Source of the DNA: Spirodela intermedia
Lineage: Eukaryota; Streptophyta; Magnoliopsida; Alismatales; Araceae
Assembly (NCBI GenBank): GCA_902729315.2
Contig: LR746268.1
Span: 6,369,501-6,433,500 of the forward strand
Reading direction: 5' to 3'
Length of the DNA stretch: 64,000 nucleotides
Each line of letters begins with the position of its first letter. Within the stretch, counting starts at the first letter, position 1. Positions 23,657 through 35,203 of the stretch are shown here, one piece after another. Below the pieces are notes generated by a model that searched no databases, was not told where the DNA came from, and was given only the letters and a program-made list of their open reading frames with translations. The translations under genes and the position numbers were made by a program.

Positions 23657-24668
23657 TGACGTCGAATGAGGGCCCATTATCTTGTCGAGCCCAATTTCTG
23701 TTTTCATATTAGGCCTAATACTGCGCGAACCATTGGCCTAGAGGCGGCTCCATTTTTAAGAATAATTTTGAAGAATAGCAAGCCGCCGCCCCCCTTTTCG
23801 TTTGTCTCTACTCCTCAGGAGTTGGTCGTGAACACCCTGTTTCCCCTGAAGGGTTGGTTGAGAGGACCCCGTCGCCCTAGTAGGGTTGACCGAGAGGACC
23901 CCATCGCCCAAGTAGGGTTGGTTGTGAGGACCCTGCTGATCCCGGTTGGAGCTCCGTCATTCCAACGCCGTCGTCACTTTTCATCGCTGCCACTGCCTCC
24001 GATCTGTCTCCGCAGCTGCCTTCATTGCCGCCGCCGCCGCCGCCGCCACCTTCATTCGCCACTGCCACTGGCGCTGCCGCATTGCTGCCACTGCCGCCGC
24101 TCTGCCTCCAGACACCTTCTCGCCGTCCTACGCCGTTATCTTGCCAATCTGGAGCGTCAGCGCACCGTCATCCGAGCTGCGCCATTCTGATCCAATGCCG
24201 TCGCCACGCTCTACCTGTTGGAGATTGTCCACGACCATCGTCATCCACCGACTCTGGATAGCTTATATATCCGGCCGCTCCCTCTTTCTCGCCGCCCGCG
24301 GGTCGTGATCTGAGTCTCACCAAGCGAATTCTTCCCTAGTTGGTAATCCCTTGCCCTTTTCGCAGTCATCATTTACTCATTTAATATATTCTTCTTGTGA
24401 CTGTCGCCGAGTGTCCATAGGATAGCCACTTTTCTAATATTGGATGATCATGACCTTGTGTTAAGCCGGATTTGTCTTATAACGTTTCGAGCACCCTACG
24501 TCTGGTGGTTTACCAACATTGTCCGTTCCAATCTTACTTTTACTCGTGAATGATGAACCTTAACCTGCATTCCGAATTCTTCCATCTTGATTTTCTGATT
24601 TCAATTCTGACGTCTGCAACATCTTTATTTACTCTCTCACATGTCTTTAGCTTCATCCACATCAAATA
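23657..24668. mobile_element. 1.0-kb GC-rich insertion flanked by AATAG repeats
   Basis: The CXE C to RRM 2 spacer is interrupted relative to its paralogue at 36840-36890: GAGGAATA on the left and a CTGCAACGGAGA-like stretch on the right are contiguous there. The inserted block starts TGACGTCGAATG and is bounded by AATAG at 23652-23656 and 24669-24673, a 5-bp duplication typical of LTR insertions. It contains three imperfect copies of a roughly 30-bp unit (GAGGACCCCGTCGCCC type, 23865-23935), a CCG run, and a TATATATCC box at 24263. No pol domains. A solo LTR or non-autonomous element is likely. Confidence 0.6.
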
Positions 24669-24673
24669 AATAG

Positions 24674-26560
24674 TCTGCAACGGAGATAGTGAGAGAGTCA
24701 GAGTGCACCTTACAAGGGGATGGACAATAGAAGGATGAATGTGCAAACCTAGGCCAACTTGTTTAAGGCATCTCATTGATGGTGATGGGCACCTAGATGG
24801 CAAGAATCCGGGTATTCGGCGTTGCGTGCGATTGTACCAAGAACTCTTCTATTGTAATAAAAAAAATTGGGGCCGGGCTCGCTTCTGATGCACCCAGGTG
24901 AAGAGGCTGCGAGGTCAGCCTAAGAGTGAGAACCCAGTGAGCAGGAAAAAATTCAATCTTGAATGTGAGTTTCTGTGAGGTTAGATCCATGGAAAAAGAT
25001 TATCCTAGGGAAGATGACGTGAGGTCACTCATGGAGGAGAGTAAGCCGAAACCATGCAACTAGGGGACTGAAGAGGATCCTAGAGCGATCCCATTTCTCT
25101 TACTTGCAGAGGATGATGCATTGGGAGAAGAATGATAGTTTGGGCTGGGTGTAACCTGGTGCTGTTGCTTGGGGAGGGCTTATCTTGGCCCGAAATCTGT
25201 TTAGAGTGAGAAGATGTCAAGAGATGAAGAGCACTACTCATTTAGGATAATTTTGGAGAACTCTAATGTAAGGGGAGGTGGGTTTCATGTCAGTTCCCAG
25301 GTGAAACGATCGACAAAACCCTAAAAAGTTCATGATGTAGGTAGATGAAGGAATGAGCCCTAACGCACCGCCAAACCACAGAGCCTTTTTGTACAGGCTG
25401 ACGATACCAGAGAAGAACCCGAGAGCATTGCCTGAAACCTTTTCCCTCTCAACTTGACAAAGGCAAAACCCTTGTTGCAGCTTCCTCGTCCTGTGTCAAA
25501 TGTACACGAACTATATGACCTCCTTTGAGAAGGATCTCATATCAGATCTGATCAGTCACCTTCTTATCAATATTACCTGAAGTGAATAGAATCAAGAAGA
25601 AAATCAGCAGTGCCCATGCCATACCCAACAAAGATGAAGGAAAGAAATGTGTCGAGTGATTATATGGATAAAATGGAAGAAACTGGGATTACGAAGCACT
25701 GACCAAATGTGGGGACGATAGACCTTGTATGGAAGTTAATTAAAACATGGAGCACATATTTTGTTAGGATATTTACAAAATCATGTACATCAATGGAATA
25801 TGTAGACCAGCAAGAGGAAAGACAATTCAAGGTGACGAACAATCACCCAAATCCAGATCCAGATAAGCATCACCCATCTGGTCTGGACCCAGAAAAGAAG
25901 ACCATAATTAATGATACTATATCTCTTTCTAGCATTACATTACATTTCAAAGAAAAAGGATGGACAGGATAAGTGGGTCTTCTTCCCCCTTCAAGATGTC
26001 AGAATTTCAGTGAATGATCAATCACCCACATGTAAGACGACAATGTTGTAGATACGAACTTCATACAAAAATCAGGTTTGTTCATGAGGTTTTGTGAAAG
26101 TGGCACGCGGTCACAAAATTCCTTTTAAGGTAAAACATAAAATTAAAACGAAATGGTGATTATATGAAAATATAAACCCTTCTTACTCTGGAGAGCTACC
26201 TAGCTACCTATATGAAAAACTTTATGTTTCACCAAAAACACACACAATATCTATGCCGGTCAGGTCAGTTATTTGTAGAGAAGTTAATTAAAATAGAACT
26301 CATATTCAACTTTTATAAAATCACAAACTTCAACTGAATTTATCGAAAAGAAAGAGGAAAGAAAATTCAGTGTCCGTTGGAAAATCACTCCAATCTAGAT
26401 CCAAATAAGCATTACCCATTTAGAAACTTAATGGACTCAAAAGGGAAGGCCTCAATTAATGATACTTACTTCTACATCTATGTCTACCATTACATTTAAA
26501 ACAATATCAGCATTAATCTCGAATAATCACCAATGATTAATAAAAAATACCTGCTCTCTC
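24674..26560 (-). pseudogene. RRM-protein pseudogene 2
   Basis: Paralogue of 37239-39169 with the same order. 24740-25050 is the 3' block. The exon 3 region is around 25190-25210. The exon 2 relic (about 25365-25576) begins GNIDKKVTDQI and then has a stop and several frameshifts. Intron-1-like sequence follows, in which 25700-25960 is duplicated at 26275-26490. No exon 1 was found, because a copia fragment occupies the region from about 26720. Confidence 0.75.
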
Positions 26561-26719
26561 CTAATGTGGGTGGAGTAATGGGTCTGCAGATATAAGCATA
26601 TACAAGTTCTAGTGGTTGTGATGCTCGAAATGTGGAGGCTTTAAGAAATAGAGCCCGGTGTTACTTGCTTGCTACGTACCTCCTGCAAACCTGAGTAGGT
26701 GCCTTGATCTGAGGAAGTC

Positions 26720-27960
26720 CTTGCACCAGACGGTTGCTCGACATTTCATTCAAAAAGTAAAAATTCAAATCTTCTACACTTAGCCTCAATAAGTAGACCC
26801 TACTTTTCGATCGTTGGTCAGCCACATATGCTCGGTTATCTGGCTTCTTTTTCTCGTTGCGGCATTCATAGGCAAAATGCCTAAATTTCTCACAATTATA
26901 ACATTTTACCTGAGATTTATCGAAATATTCTTTCCTCTTTCATTCAACTGATTTTGCTCTTGTCCGTGGTCTCTGCCTCTACCTCAGTTGTGGTGTCTTC
27001 CTCTTCTACGAGATGAGGACTCCTCCTCAGTTGAGATCTTCAATTTACTCAATGCTGTGGCCAGTAATGTTTGTTCCTCCTCTCCCAATTCATGCTCCTT
27101 GAGTCGCAGCTCGTGGACGCTCAGTAAACCAATGGTCTCGTCAAGGCTCATTTTATCCAAATCGTCGTATTGTTCCAAAGACAAGGTGAGAGCGTCGAAT
27201 TTTGAAGGCGTCGCCCTCAGAAATTACATACTGCCTCTCTTTCTTCCATCTTCTCACCCAAGTTTTGGAGCTCTAAGACGATTCCAGTTACTTTCGTTGC
27301 AAAATTCATCACGACTTCATCCTTCCACATCATGAGAATTTCATTCTCACGCTTCAATCCTTGAATTATTGATTGAATAACTTGATCCACACCAAGATTT
27401 TGAGACTTGAGAATCTCCTAATTCTCCTTCGCCGTCTTCTTTGTGTCAAGAATTGACATCATCTCCTCCAGAACTGCTCCGAAGATCATGGACAGAGCCA
27501 AGCGATCTTTCTTCTTTAGGACATTCTCACCTACAATTGCTTGCCACAATTCATGAGAATCAAGGAATACTTCCATCCACATCGCTCAAAGATGGTAATT
27601 AGTCTTTGACAGCATAAGAGATGGAGCCGGTGACACCATCTTCACCCCACACTTGTTGGAAGTGCTTGCCTCGCCTCCTTTCTTCGACATCTTCTTCCTA
27701 CCTCAAACCGAGTGGCTCTGATACCACTTGTTGACTTCAAAAAGCTTGAAACCGCTTCAAGAACTTCCGGAAAATGTAAGAATCAAGAACACCGGAGAGA
27801 ATGAGAAAGATCGTACAGAAAGTATTCCAAGAAACATAACGTCTTATGTGTTGAATACCTTGTGCCCCTTTATATAGGGGAACTAAGAGAAGAAGAGAAG
27901 AACAAAGTTCTATTCCGGTGAATGAGTTCGTTGGTGGCGGAAGAGCCATCGTGTAACCGA
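26720..27960 (-). mobile_element. Ty1/copia element 5, gag fragment with PBS and LTR
   Basis: The LTR end is at 27729 (plus strand TGTTGACTTC). The adjacent plus-strand sequence 27713-27727 is the exact reverse complement of the copia primer-binding site GTGGTATCAGAGCCA. The gag zone is at 26984-27660, including EQYDDLDKMSLDETIGLL. A CCHC knuckle (CYNCEKFRHFAYEC) is encoded around 26900. It is cut off after gag. The LTR extends right to about 27960 with a TTTATATAGGGG promoter-like box at 27871. It sits where the RRM 2 intron or exon 1 should be. Confidence 0.8.
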
Positions 27961-28059
27961 AGCAGCTCCGTCATATGGGACTTCGATCTGAGATCGACAA
28001 AAGGAAGGACACAAAACGACCCAAGATGAGGGGGTCAACCTCCAACTTCCCGATTTCTC

Positions 28060-28180
28060 CGATGCTCACTTCTCCCAAAGATCTCCTATGTAGGAGATCC
28101 GTCCTTTGCACGGCAGTAGGACCAGTGGGAGGATGGACGACACCTAGTCGAATACGGTGGCTAACCTTGTCATGAGACGC
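28060..28180 (-). repeat. Inverted fragment of the CXE 5' flank
   Basis: The reverse complement closely matches 13040-13147 upstream of CXE B: CATGACAAGGTTAGCC, then CTACTGCCGTG, then GGACGGATCTCCT. No other CXE sequence accompanies it. It lies between the copia 5 LTR and a CT microsatellite. Confidence 0.65.
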
Positions 28181-28319
28181 TAGCAAGATTTTTAGAAGGT
28201 TCACGACATTTCATAATCTATAATTTTTAGTATATGAAACCCCTCTTTCTCATCTTCTACTCTCTTGTCATTCTCGCCTAAAATCTATTATTTCTCCCAA
28301 GATATCTAACCTCGTTTTT

Positions 28320-28320
<1 letters not shown>

Positions 28321-28373
<53 letters not shown>
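28321..28373. repeat. CT microsatellite
   Basis: Near-perfect CT dinucleotide run of about 50 bp in an AT-rich setting. Confidence 0.95.
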
Positions 28374-28378
<5 letters not shown>

Positions 28379-28439
28379 CTCTATGTCTCTCTCAAAGCTG
28401 TTTCAACTCAAAATCATTAAACTGATTTTTCTCACTAAG

Positions 28440-31400
28440 CATGTTTTGAGCTCTCTACAATTACTTTACTTTTCCTTTCAACAACTATATTCTGCTCCAA
28501 AGTTTTTCTAATTTTGAGTTGACTTCTAATGTCATATTTCTTAAAAAATGCCTCAAATTCTTAATATGTAAATTTTCTCCCTCCATCAATTCAAAAGGTT
28601 TTTATAACATCTCACTTTAAATTTTAGAAAAATATTCAAATACTTCAGATTTTTTAGTAAGAAAAGAGACTTAACCTATTTGTGTAGGTCATTATTAATT
28701 AACAACAAATATCAATTTTTGTTCAAAGATAATGTCTTCATTGGATCACATATATCAACATGTAATAATTCAAGAGAAAATCTTGCTCTCTAAGATTTTA
28801 TTATTGAAAAAGACAATGGGTATTGTTTTGCATAGGTACACCCTTCACACAATCCATCATTTCTTGAAATAGATGGTAAATTAGAAACTATATGGTTATT
28901 GATAAGTCTTCATTATCATGAGTTAGTAATTAGTAAATGATATAGTTTTAGTCTTAACTCATGATAAATAGACTTATATCTATGTTAAATTATGAAAAGT
29001 AGTTTTTAATTTATTAAAGTATATTTTTGGCTAATTATATGATTTTCTATGAAATTATTTAATTTTTATAATCTTATTTTTGAGATAAATAAATTAAAAT
29101 AAATTAAAATAAAAATATAATAAAAAAGAAGGACCCCCGACTAGTTGGGCCCGCAAGTAGGTCAGAAGTGCAATTAGGGGGGGAGCCACGAGTAAGGGCT
29201 CGAGTAGCTAGGACCAACGTGTGTGTCACTTTTCTTCCACATCACTAATAGTCAATCGGTTGTGGGGTAAGAAGTGATCGTACATGCAGGAGAAATGAAC
29301 TCATTGCTCGTAAATATGATATTACTATATATTCACTCAAAACTTCAGTGCACAAGCGATGTGAGACTAAATTCGTATCACACCTTTCTTCAAAAAGGTT
29401 CAACAATTTTAATACTTAAACTATCTCTTCGTTATAATAGAGATATATCATAATGATGTCACTTAATAAAAGCATTAGAGTACTTATTTCAATCTTTCTT
29501 ATGTAGGCAGTCAATCGACATAGGTTTGAATCTTCCTAAAATCAAAATTTATATTTTTTATTTAATTATCACAACTTTCCTACATATTGTTAGTGAAAGA
29601 TTAAGTCGTTAGAATCGTTGAATCATCAGCAAAAATCTCATCAACGCAATTCGTGAAGCATTGTTACTAAAATTGCTAAATGATTTGTGATAAAAGGACC
29701 ACAAATTTATCAATTAAATCATCTTCAATTGATTGACAAATAAGTTATTATTAGAAAAAGACAATCTGTTAAGAGAAGAGTTACTACCTCCTGAGAGCAT
29801 ATCGAATGTAATGAAAAGCTTTCTCTTGTTACACAGACCTAAGGATGAAGCTCCTTGACATAGGCCCCACCTCCATCCAACTCTTCTCCATTAGGTGACA
29901 GTAATTAGAAAGCTGCAAAATTATCATTTTTTTGTTTCATCAGCTGCTAGAGATAATTCAACAACTCATTTCATTGATCTCTAGACTTCACAAAGAGATC
30001 TAGAAATTGCTCATATCATTTTTATCTAATAAGAACTTTTGAGACCGTGGACACTACATGACGATCCTCTCAAACGATTAGAATTTCAGTGCCTTGTCAA
30101 CGCATCGTCGCCGCGACGCCAAAACTTTATTTTTCTACTTTCAACTTAATTTATACTTCATTTAGTGATAATTTATATGATTTAAATTTACCAAGTTATA
30201 TTTCATTCAATTACGATTATTCTAGCTTTTATAGATCTTTATTTGATCAATTAAATCATCTATAATCATTTACGTACGAATTGTCAAGTAGAACTTTATT
30301 TCCGTTTGATTTGCGTTTGTCAAACATTGACGTCATCGTGACATCTGCACCCTTATTTTCTTTTTTTGAGAATTTTAAATATATTTCATTTTTATTTCTT
30401 AGTATAAAATTTATAAAAAATCTTATTATTTGAGGAAAATTTTAAAAAATTATCTGATATTATATTACATATATGTGATTGACTTAAAAAATTATCACTA
30501 TTTTTAAAAGTTTTATTGAATCATAATTGTTATATTTGTTCAAAAATACTTTTAAATATCTGAAAAATAGTAGTTTCTAGTTTTATAAATTTTAAATTTA
30601 CATGATTTACTATACAATGACTAAGTCATGTTAGTTATGATGTAATAATTTGAACACATGAAATTGTAAATGATAATAATGTAAAGACTAAAATGAAAAT
30701 AGACCATTTTCTTTAGTAATTATTTCAAATTCAATCAATCTTAAAATATCAAGATAAAATATCTTTTTCCCAACCTTATGAATTAACATGGGAGGCATGT
30801 CACTTTTCTTATATTTGATAACACATTTATCATCTTCAAAACAAACAATATAACCACACTCTAACAATTAGTCCGCACTAAGCAAATTGTGTACTAATTT
30901 TAGAATAAAATATACATCATGATTCAAAGTATTTATATATAATTTTTTATGAACATAAATAGTAATAAATTTCTAATTTATGCATTATTTCCATCACTAA
31001 TTTTAATATCACATTTCATAAGTGTATCTATATTCTAGAATAATTTTCTTTCTCCTATCATATGATTTTTGCAACTATTATTTTCCTTGCTCCTTTTGTT
31101 TGACAATTTGTTTTAATATGTCCATACTTCTTACAAAAATTACAATTTGTCTTTGAACTACTTTCTCTAATAATTTATTAGTGTTTTACCTTATTCCAAC
31201 AATATGCTTAAATATGTCCATTTTCTTACAAAATGGGCATATCATCATTAGATAATTTGATTTTTTATTTTTATTATTTCCATCATCATACTTTTATTAT
31301 CCATACTTATATATACCATGACATCTTCTTTGGCCTCATTTATCATTATTTCCTTACCTCTATTTCTATTATCATTTTGTTGGTTTAAACTCGCTTCATG

Positions 31401-31698
31401 ATTTTTCTTCATTTGTGAGATTCCCTCTATAGTTTGAAATGCTTACACAAGATACTTTTTTTGTGAATCTATTCATCATTTTTTCATGTGCCAATAAATA
31501 TCTCATTAGTTCATTTTATGTGTAAATAGAAAAATCCTTAACTTTTTCAATAACAATAACAACATAATCAAATTTAGATGGAAGACACTTTTCAAAAAAA
31601 TTCAAAAATTTTCTTTAATGAAATAACTTCTTCAAATATTCTCATCTGATTAATAATAACTGAAATATGAGAAAAAAATATAAAAAACTCATCTTTCA
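28440..31698 (-). mobile_element. Ty1/copia element 4, interrupted by element A copy 2
   Basis: Minus-strand copia. gag and CCHC-like knuckles are at about 31100-31250. Protease and pre-integrase follow down to 30639. The frame resumes at 28899 with NLPSISRNDGLCEGC and continues into integrase (LELLHVDICDPMKT) near 28750. Its right edge at about 31698 is fused to the middle of the CXE D pseudogene, and no LTR is seen there. Multiple stops; inactive. Confidence 0.8.
28900..30633. mobile_element. Unclassified element A, copy 2, with GTTAT target duplication
   Basis: A 1.73-kb relative of 139-2048 with the same ends (TGATAAGTCTT ... AAGTCATGTTA). It is flanked by GTTAT at 28895-28899 and 30634-30638. 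Removing the element and one GTTAT joins copia 4 in frame (KLLHHNHIVSNLPSI), so both ends are known to the base. It is non-coding. The 5-bp duplication suits an LTR-type or solo-LTR insertion, but the termini are TG...TA rather than TG...CA. Confidence 0.85.
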
Positions 31699-32221
31699 AA
31701 TGTTGGGCCGCCTCAAAGAAATCCCCCGGGAGCCCCCCGCAGGGGATGCCACCCATAGACTCGAGGAAATAGAGGACGTCGAGCCCATCATCGTACTGGG
31801 CGGAAAACCGGTGCTCCGGTCACAGTCGGTAGTTGACGGAGACCACGGCCACGGGGAGCTCGCTGCAGATTCGGCGGCACACGGCATCGAACTCCAAGGA
31901 GGCGGCCGAGCGGAACGCGAACCCGCCACCGTGGAAGAACACGACCACGGGCCGCACCGCCTCCCGGGAGCTGCCGTTGGAGGCGGGCAGGAAGAGGCGG
32001 ACCCAGAGTCCGCGAGTGCGATCGACAGTGACGTCGGCCGTGCGGACGCCGCAGACAGGGGAAGAGTTCGGCCCGGTCTTGAGATCCACGAGCGAGACCA
32101 GGCGGCGGTTGAGCGTGCCGTTGGGGCGGCGGACGTAGTCGCAGGCGATCAAGACGAGGGCAACTTGTAGCTTCGTCCACCATGGGAGGCTCGGGCGAAC
32201 GGTTGAGAGCTCGCAGCTCAT
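31699..32221 (-). pseudogene. CXE pseudogene D (5' half)
   Basis: The ATG at 32221 (MSCELST) aligns with the starts of A-C. Coding similarity runs about 172 codons through HGGG, then stops at the copia 4 junction near 31699. Codon 135 is TGA (31820-31822) where paralogues have a Ser codon, and the frame stays open beyond it to the breakpoint. The catalytic Ser, Asp and His segments are absent. Another in-frame ATG at 32236 has no paralogue support. Confidence 0.88.
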
Positions 32222-33122
32222 CTTCCTCCATCGCAAGTGCTTATTGGAGCTGGTCCTAGCGCCTTAGTAAGGGGGCAACTGTAGAGTAGATGTCAACCAT
32301 TAAAAGATTACTTGCCGTGTTAATCCACATTCCCACTGGTCCATATTGCAAGTGGTTAGTTGAGACGATGGATCCAGACGAAATCTCCGACAGTCTGACC
32401 GATTGCACTCTTACGAACCGATCCTTTCTAAAAATAGCCAATACCCACTAGACATTAAGTATGAGTAATGCCACCAAAGAGAGGTCACATTTTGGTTTTT
32501 AAATGTGTATCGAGGATAAGTTTGAAGATTGATCATCTCAAATTCAATCTATTTGTGAGAGCCACTTTCACAAACACATACACAATCTCTCTTTTCTTGA
32601 GCCCAATATACATATATACGTGTATATTGTTCTATCAAAGGAAAAACCCATATCAAATTAGTATCAAAATCATACCTCACAAGTCAAATGAGCAAAAATA
32701 GAGTCTTCGAGAATGAGCTGAAAGATTCTCCCAAAGATCTCTGTGGCCTCCAGCAAGGGATTGCCACATTATAATCTAAGGATAGTGAGATCCGAGGTGA
32801 AACAATCTCAATCAAATAATTGTTAGGATATATTGTCTACACCCTCGAAGTCCTATGTTCTTAGTCGAATATCATTGTTATGTAGTCAAAAGGACCACCT
32901 AGACAATTGTGCTCCTTGCAAATTGAGTCACGGCCAACCTTCACAGTCTCGAAAAATATCCAAGGACTTGGACCTTAAGAACTGGCCTAATACCCATTAT
33001 ACTGACTTGCGAAGGCAAGGGTTGACCACAAACAAACCCCCATATCTATACTCAAGCTTTCGCATGGCAGATACAAACTTGAGATGTTGTTATTCCATAG
33101 CCAAGATCTAGAAGGTTGCCTT

Positions 33123-33308
33123 TCATGTAGAATACCACAGATGGGGAAGGAGATTGGCATGGCCTTGAGATCCACAAATGATACCACGCGGCAGTTGACC
33201 AAGCCGTTGGGGCAGAGGATGTAGTTGCAGACGATTGAGACGAGGACAACTTGTAGCTTCATTCACCATGGGAGGCTCGGGTCAACGGTTGAGAGCTTGC
33301 ATCTCATC
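33123..33308 (-). pseudogene. CXE pseudogene E (N-terminal scrap)
   Basis: The ATG at 33308 gives MRCKLSTVDPSLPW, then a stop where paralogues have Trp. The frame stays open to PICGI (about codon 60), where CXE similarity ends. No catalytic region is present. Confidence 0.8.
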
Positions 33309-34139
33309 TTCCTCCTTTGCAAGTGCTTATTGGAGCTGGTTCATGCACCTTAATTAAGAAGACAAGTATTAAGCAGATGTCAACTATTAAAAGATCAGGT
33401 GTTGTATTAATCTACATTCCCACTGTTCATATTGCAAGTGGTTAGTTAAGAGGATGGATCCAAATGAAATTCGACATTCAAACTAATTGCACTTTTACGA
33501 ACAAATCATTTCTGAAAATAATCAATACCCACTAGACATCAAGTATGAGTAATGACACCAAAGAGAGATCACCTTTGATTTTGAAACATGTCTTGAGGAG
33601 AAGTTTGAATATTGATCATCTTAAATTCAATTTGTGTGAGAAGTCACTTTCACACACACAATCTCTCTCCTTCTCTCTTTTCTTGAGCTCAATATATATA
33701 TATATATATATATATATTCATATATATGTATGTATATTGTTATATCAAAGAAAGAAACCCATATCAAATTAGTATCAAAGTCATACCTGACAAATCAAAA
33801 GATGCAAAAACAGAGTCTTTGAGAATGAGCTCAAAGATTTTTGCAAAGATCTCTATGACCTCCAACAAGACATCGCCACATTATAAGTTAAGAATAGTGA
33901 GATCTGAGGTGAACAATCACAATCAAATAATAGTTATGACATCTCTATGGCATATTTTCTGCACCCTTGAAGTCCTATGTTATTAGTAGAATATCATTAT
34001 GTTATGTAGTCACAAGGGCCACCTAGACAACTGTGCTCCTACCAAATTGAGTCACAGCCAACCTCCTCATCCTCGAGATGTCATTATTCCATAGCTAAGA
34101 TCTAGAAGGTTGCCTTTCATGTGAAATTATTTTTTCTCT

Positions 34140-34377
34140 ATGCATTAGCTCTCAACATCCAAAGTTCGTGAGTGGGGTCGAGGCTAACATCAGCTGTCCA
34201 TATGCTGCAAATGTGAGAGTAGTTTGGCATGGCCTTGAGATTCACAAACAAGACTAGGTGTTAATTGAGCATGCTGTTGGGGTGATAGACATAGACACAG
34301 TTGATCAAGATGAGGGTCAGTTGTAGCTTCCTCCACTATGGGAGGCTTGGGCCAATGGTTGAGTGCATGCAGCTCAT
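34140..34377 (-). pseudogene. CXE pseudogene F (N-terminal scrap)
   Basis: The ATG at 34377 gives MSCMHSTIGPSLP and then a stop. A second stop lies at the conserved LNRR position (LN*). Similarity continues to DPTHELWM (about codon 75) and ends there. Many differences from D are C-to-T or G-to-A at former CpG sites. Confidence 0.75.
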
Positions 34378-34920
34378 CTTCCTCCTTCCCAAGTGTTTAT
34401 TAGAGCTGGTCCATGCACCTTAAGTAAGAGGACAGCTATAAAGCAGATGTCAACCATTAAAAGATTAGTTGCCATATTAATCCACATTCCCACTGGTCCA
34501 CATTGCAAGTGGTTAGTTAAGAGGATGAATCTAGACTAAATATTTGACAATAGAACTAATTACACTTTTATGAATGGTTCCTTTCTGAAAAGAATCAAAA
34601 CCCACTAGGCATTAAGACTGATTAATGTCACCAAAGAGAGGTAACCTTTTGGTTTTTATGTCTTGAGGAGAAGTTTGAAGATTGATCATCTCAAATCCAA
34701 TTTATTTCTGAGAGTCACTTTCACACACACACAATCTCTCTTCCTCTCTCTTTTTTTTAGCTGAATATACATATATATTCTTTCAAAGAAAAAAACCCAT
34801 ATTAAATTAGCATCAAAGTCATACCTCACAAATCAATGATGCAAAAATAAAGTCTTCAAGAATAGGCTCAAATGTTTTTGCAAAGATTTCTATGGCCACC
34901 AATAGCACCCCATATTTTTA

Positions 34921-35203
34921 TCATAAGGTAAAATCAAGTTAATATTATATTATTCTATTAAAATTCATTGTCAATTGGTCATACTTTGATTTTTTAACCT
35001 TTTATGTCTTTGATAGATTTTGCTCATAAAAATGGGGATTGAGGCAAAAATACAGTCAATCTTCTTCCATTCTACCTCCTTTTGGCATGGCTCATTCTAT
35101 CTCACTCTATCTAACCCTCTTTCTTTCTTTCTCTCTCTCCCTACTCTCTCCAACCCTTTTTCTCTCCTGCCCTCCCTCCATCTTCTCTTTAACCCTCCTA
35201 TTG
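34921..35203. other. AT-rich then pyrimidine-rich spacer
   Basis: 35106-35200 is mostly C and T with CTTTCTTTCTCTCTC runs. No gene or known element recognised. Confidence 0.5.

Larger units (their letters stand above)
32222..34920 (-). repeat. Tandem array of truncated CXE 5' units (about 1.07-1.09 kb period)
   Basis: CXE start codons recur at 32221 (D), 33308 (E) and 34377 (F), spacings of 1087 and 1069 bp. Each is followed on the plus strand by the same CXE upstream flank: a CCACATTCCCACTGGTCC-type block, CACTAGACATTAAG, CCAAAGAGAGGTCA, then TTGAAGATTGATCATCT. A fourth flank without coding lies at 36480-36870. 33688-33720 holds an AT microsatellite in the E unit. Confidence 0.75.

Noticed and set aside
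23666-24190. Pro/Arg/His-rich 174-codon ORF in the GC-rich insertion
   Set aside because: Low-complexity composition from CCG and CTG repeats. It lies inside a probable mobile insertion and other frames are equally open.
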